Of a stretch of 64,000 nucleotides of DNA, positions 61,541 to 64,000 are shown one piece after another (positions within the stretch are counted from its first letter, which is position 1; each line of letters begins with the position of its first letter). The stretch is taken from contig JAPTYO010000015.1 in NCBI GenBank assembly GCA_036873135.1, positions 16,223,683-16,287,682 of the forward strand, in the 5' to 3' direction. The DNA comes from Clarkia xantiana subsp. parviflora. Taxonomy: Eukaryota > Streptophyta > Magnoliopsida > Myrtales > Onagraceae. The position numbers and the translations under genes are program-made. The notes under the pieces were generated by a model. The model had not been told where the DNA came from. It searched no databases and saw nothing but the letters and a program-made list of their open reading frames with translations.

Positions 61541-64000
61541 CGGCTTATTGACCGTGCTCCTTCATGGCACCCCGCATCTCCCTCATGGAGTTCTGCCAGC
61601 ACTCTCTCTGTTTCTGGGTATGCTATGCATTTGAGGAAATGTGTGGAGTATCCTTTCTTGTAGAGTTCATTGTCCATCACTGCGTAATTCCTAGCCATTC
61701 TTTCAATCTTGACTGCTTCCACCTTATCTTTTGGGAGCTTTCCTTCCATGATGTATTGTCTCATTGGTGTCATCCAGGCTTCTGCTTCATCTATTGCTAG
61801 AACCTCCATTTGTTCTATCACTGATTGCATTCTTTGCTCCACGAAGTGGACCTCTTTGCCTGCTTCTTCCCCTAAGGCTAGTTTACTTAAGGCGTCTGCC
61901 TCTTGGTTTTGTTCTCTTGGGACTGACTCAATGTCGAAGCTTTGGAAGCTCTTTATCAGGTCCTTGGCTTGCTGCAAGTATCTCTGCATGTTTTCGGACT
62001 TTGCAGTGTAGATTCCTTTCACTTGATTGACAACTAGTTGAGAATCACACTTGACCCTTAAATGCTTTGCCCCTACTCCTTTGGCTATTCTCAGGCCAGT
62101 TATTAGTGCTTCGTACTCAGCCTCATTGTTTGTTGCCTTAAAGGTAAGTGCCATGGCATAGCGCATAGGTGTATCGCTGTTTGGTGGGTATAGTAAGAGG
62201 CCTGCACCTGAGCCTCCTCCGTTGGATGACCCATCAGTATGCATCTCCCATAATTCTTCTGATTGTGTCTCCTGACTACGACTTGCCTCGCATGTAGTTT
62301 TGACTTCTCCCAAGTCTTCGTCTGGATTAATTCCAGTGAATTCGGCGATAAAATCTGCTAGAGCCTGACCCTTTATGGCTGTTCTTGGGGCGAAATGAAT
62401 GCGAAACTCACTTAGCTCAATTGCCCATTTGGTCAGTCTTCCTGATGTGTCTGGTCTCTGTAGGAGGTGTTTCAATGGTTGGTCTGTGAGGACTGTTACT
62501 TCATGCCCATAAAAATACGGTCTCAACTTTCTTGCCGATATAATTAGTGCATAGAGGTACTTTTCTATTGGCAAGTAGTTGATCTCATACTTTGCCAATG
62601 TTTTGCTTACGAAGTATACCGGCAATTGTGCAGCGTTTTCTTCTTTAATTAGCACTGAGCTTACTGCCACATTGCTCACGGAGATGTAGAGGTAGAGGGG
62701 CTCCCCTGGTGTAGGCTTTGCTAAGGGCGGTAGTGTTTTTAGGTGTTGCTTGAGTTGCTGGAAGGCTTCCTCACATCTCGGTGTCCATTCAAATTTCTTG
62801 TTTGCCCTTAGTACCTCAAAGAAGGGTAATGCCTTGTCTCCTATTTTGGATAGGAATCTGTTAAGGGCTGCCAATCTCCCGTTCAGTCGTTGAACCTCTT
62901 TGTGCTTCGTAGGTGACTGCATTTCTTCAATTGCTTGAAGTTTTTCGGGGTTTACCTCTATGCCTCGCTGGCTTACCATGAAGCCTAAAAATTTTCCTGA
63001 TTGCACCCCAAATGCGCATTTTTTTGGATTTAGACGGACTTGGTACTGCCTCATCCTCTCGAATGTTGAGCGAAGGTTCTCCACATGGTCCTTCTTTTCT
63101 TTGGATTTGACTATCATATCGTCCACATATGCCTCCATTGTCTTCCCTATCATGTCCCCAAAAATTTTGTTGACCATTCTTTGATATGTTGCTCCAGCAT
63201 TTATGAGTCCGAAAGGCATCACCGTGTAATGGTATATCTCACTATCAGCATAGAATGCTGTGTGAGGGGCGTCCTCAGGGGCCATTTTTATCTGGTTATA
63301 TTCTGAGTATGCATCCATGAAGCTCATTAGTTGATGACCCGATGTTGCATCCACTAACTGATCTATTCTTGGTAGGGGATATGAATCCTTAGGGCAAGCC
63401 TTGTTTAGGTCACGATAGTCAATACACATTCTCCAACTTCCCCCCGGCTTCTTCACCAGTACCGGGTTTGCCACCCATGTCTGGAATCTGATTTCCTTGA
63501 TGAACTTTGCCTTTAGCAGCTTTTCTACTTCTTCTTGAATAGCTATCTTTTTACTTCCTCCCATTGGTCTCACCTTCTGTGTTGTTGGTCGCGTTGCCGC
63601 GTCTATATTGAGCCTGTGTGAGATCACTTCTTCTGATATCCCTGGCATATCGCTTGGTGACCAGGCGAACAGATCCTTGTATTCCCTTAGTAAAGCTACT
63701 AAGTGGTTTTCCTCTTCCTGAGATAAGGCAGTCCCGATTTTGGCCTTCCTATCGGGTTCTTCTATGAGTATCTCTTTTAGTTCTTCCATGGGGGCTGGTC
63801 TTCCATGATCTTCTCTTGGGTCCTCGTCTACTAGTAGGACTTCTCTTGTTTTCTTCCTTTTGCCTAGTGCAATCCTTGCACATTTCCTTGCTACCTTCTA
63901 GTTACCCTTTACTTCCCCTATCCCTTGGTCTGTGGGGAATTTCATTTTCTGATATAGCGTTGATGGTACCATACCCCACTTGTTGATTGTAGTGGTACCC
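61483..64000 (-). pseudogene. Tat-lineage pol: protease end, RT, RNase H, archaeal-type RNase H
   Basis: The long open frame from 63789 (768 codons) covers RT, with WVANPVLVKKPGGSWRMCID, FMDAYSEYNQIKMAPED and the catalytic YVDD at residues 221-224. A first RNase H follows (LYLYISVSNVAVSSVLI, LRPYFYGHEVTVLTDQPLK). Then comes a second, archaeal-type RNase H (WEMHTDGSSNGGGSGAGLLL, NNEAEYEALITGLRIAK, NQEADALSKLAL), the mark of the Tat clade. The zinc-finger start HEGDAGCHEGARS precedes the frameshift into integrase. To the right the same frame continues to the edge as the protease end (VPSTLYQKMKFP, GIGEVKG), broken by a TAG at 63898-63900. Confidence 0.93.

Larger units (their letters stand above)
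55935..64000 (-). mobile_element. Tat-lineage Ty3/gypsy retrotransposon, truncated by the window edge
   Basis: The 3' LTR is at the left (55935-56627), preceded on the element's strand by a polypurine tract read as CTCGGGGGCATG. Then, going right: a long 3' region with a 66 bp array, an antisense spliced gene and a 48-50 bp array, followed by integrase, RNase H domains, reverse transcriptase and the end of the protease at the window edge. The order PR-RT-RH-aRH-IN with an extra RNase H and a long 3' region is the hallmark of the Tat clade. Gag and the 5' LTR should lie beyond 64000. pol carries at least one frameshift and one stop. Confidence 0.92.

Overview
The window is nuclear DNA from a flowering plant, most likely a eudicot. 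The evidence is spliced genes with GT-AG introns and plastid transit peptides, a chloroplast-specific kinase (STN8), and plant-type transposons: Helitrons with CTAG ends, hAT and Harbinger MITEs, Tat-lineage Ty3/gypsy and Ty1/copia elements. The species cannot be told from the sequence. About a tenth of the window is intact host gene; most of the rest is mobile DNA, much of it nested.

Host genes that look intact are: an ataxin-10 family gene (minus, 6694-8283, 2 exons, 481 aa); STN8, the thylakoid protein kinase (minus, 9954-13149, 4 exons, 498 aa); a plastid-targeted PRC-barrel protein (plus, 33260-35702, 7 exons, 357 aa); and a small coiled-coil protein with a KEN motif (plus, 52712-53857, 3 exons, 197 aa). 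A GRF zinc-finger gene at 54925-55772 is probable, but its exon junction cannot be resolved. All splice junctions of the four intact genes were placed by hand and keep the reading frame.

Broken or captured host genes are: a 4-coumarate:CoA ligase-like fragment (3383-3722) inside a probable Helitron (1127-4515); an alpha/beta-hydrolase (14090-16878) split by a 2.1 kb Helitron and lacking the usual nucleophile-elbow glycine; and an HMGB-type remnant whose last tiny exon lies about 5.9 kb from the rest, across a retrotransposon cluster.

Layout: 1-5.7 kb holds a Helitron, a GC-rich foldback element and an 800 bp inverted repeat. 6.7-13.2 kb is the gene-rich block (ATXN10-like and STN8). 14-25 kb holds the hydrolase and HMGB remnants, a hAT MITE and a defective Tat-lineage element with LTRs of a second family. 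25-33 kb is mostly small elements, including a third Helitron and a short LTR element with a hAT element nested in its 5' LTR. 33-36 kb is the PRC-barrel gene. 36-39 kb is MITEs. 39.6-47.9 kb is a non-coding 8.3 kb LTR element (LARD-like) packed with hairpin-forming tandem arrays. 48.0-52.1 kb is a copia element that has lost its reverse transcriptase core. 52.7-55.8 kb holds two small genes. 55.9 kb to the right edge is a Tat-lineage element on the minus strand, with pol, two tandem-repeat arrays and a spliced antisense gene.

The most interesting signals are the compensatory hairpins in the LARD tail (46080-46402), the intact three-exon antisense gene in the Tat element (58067-59130), LTRs that differ in their load of hairpin modules, an intron built of repeats that each carry a decoy splice acceptor (53205-53576), and the Helitron-borne gene fragments.
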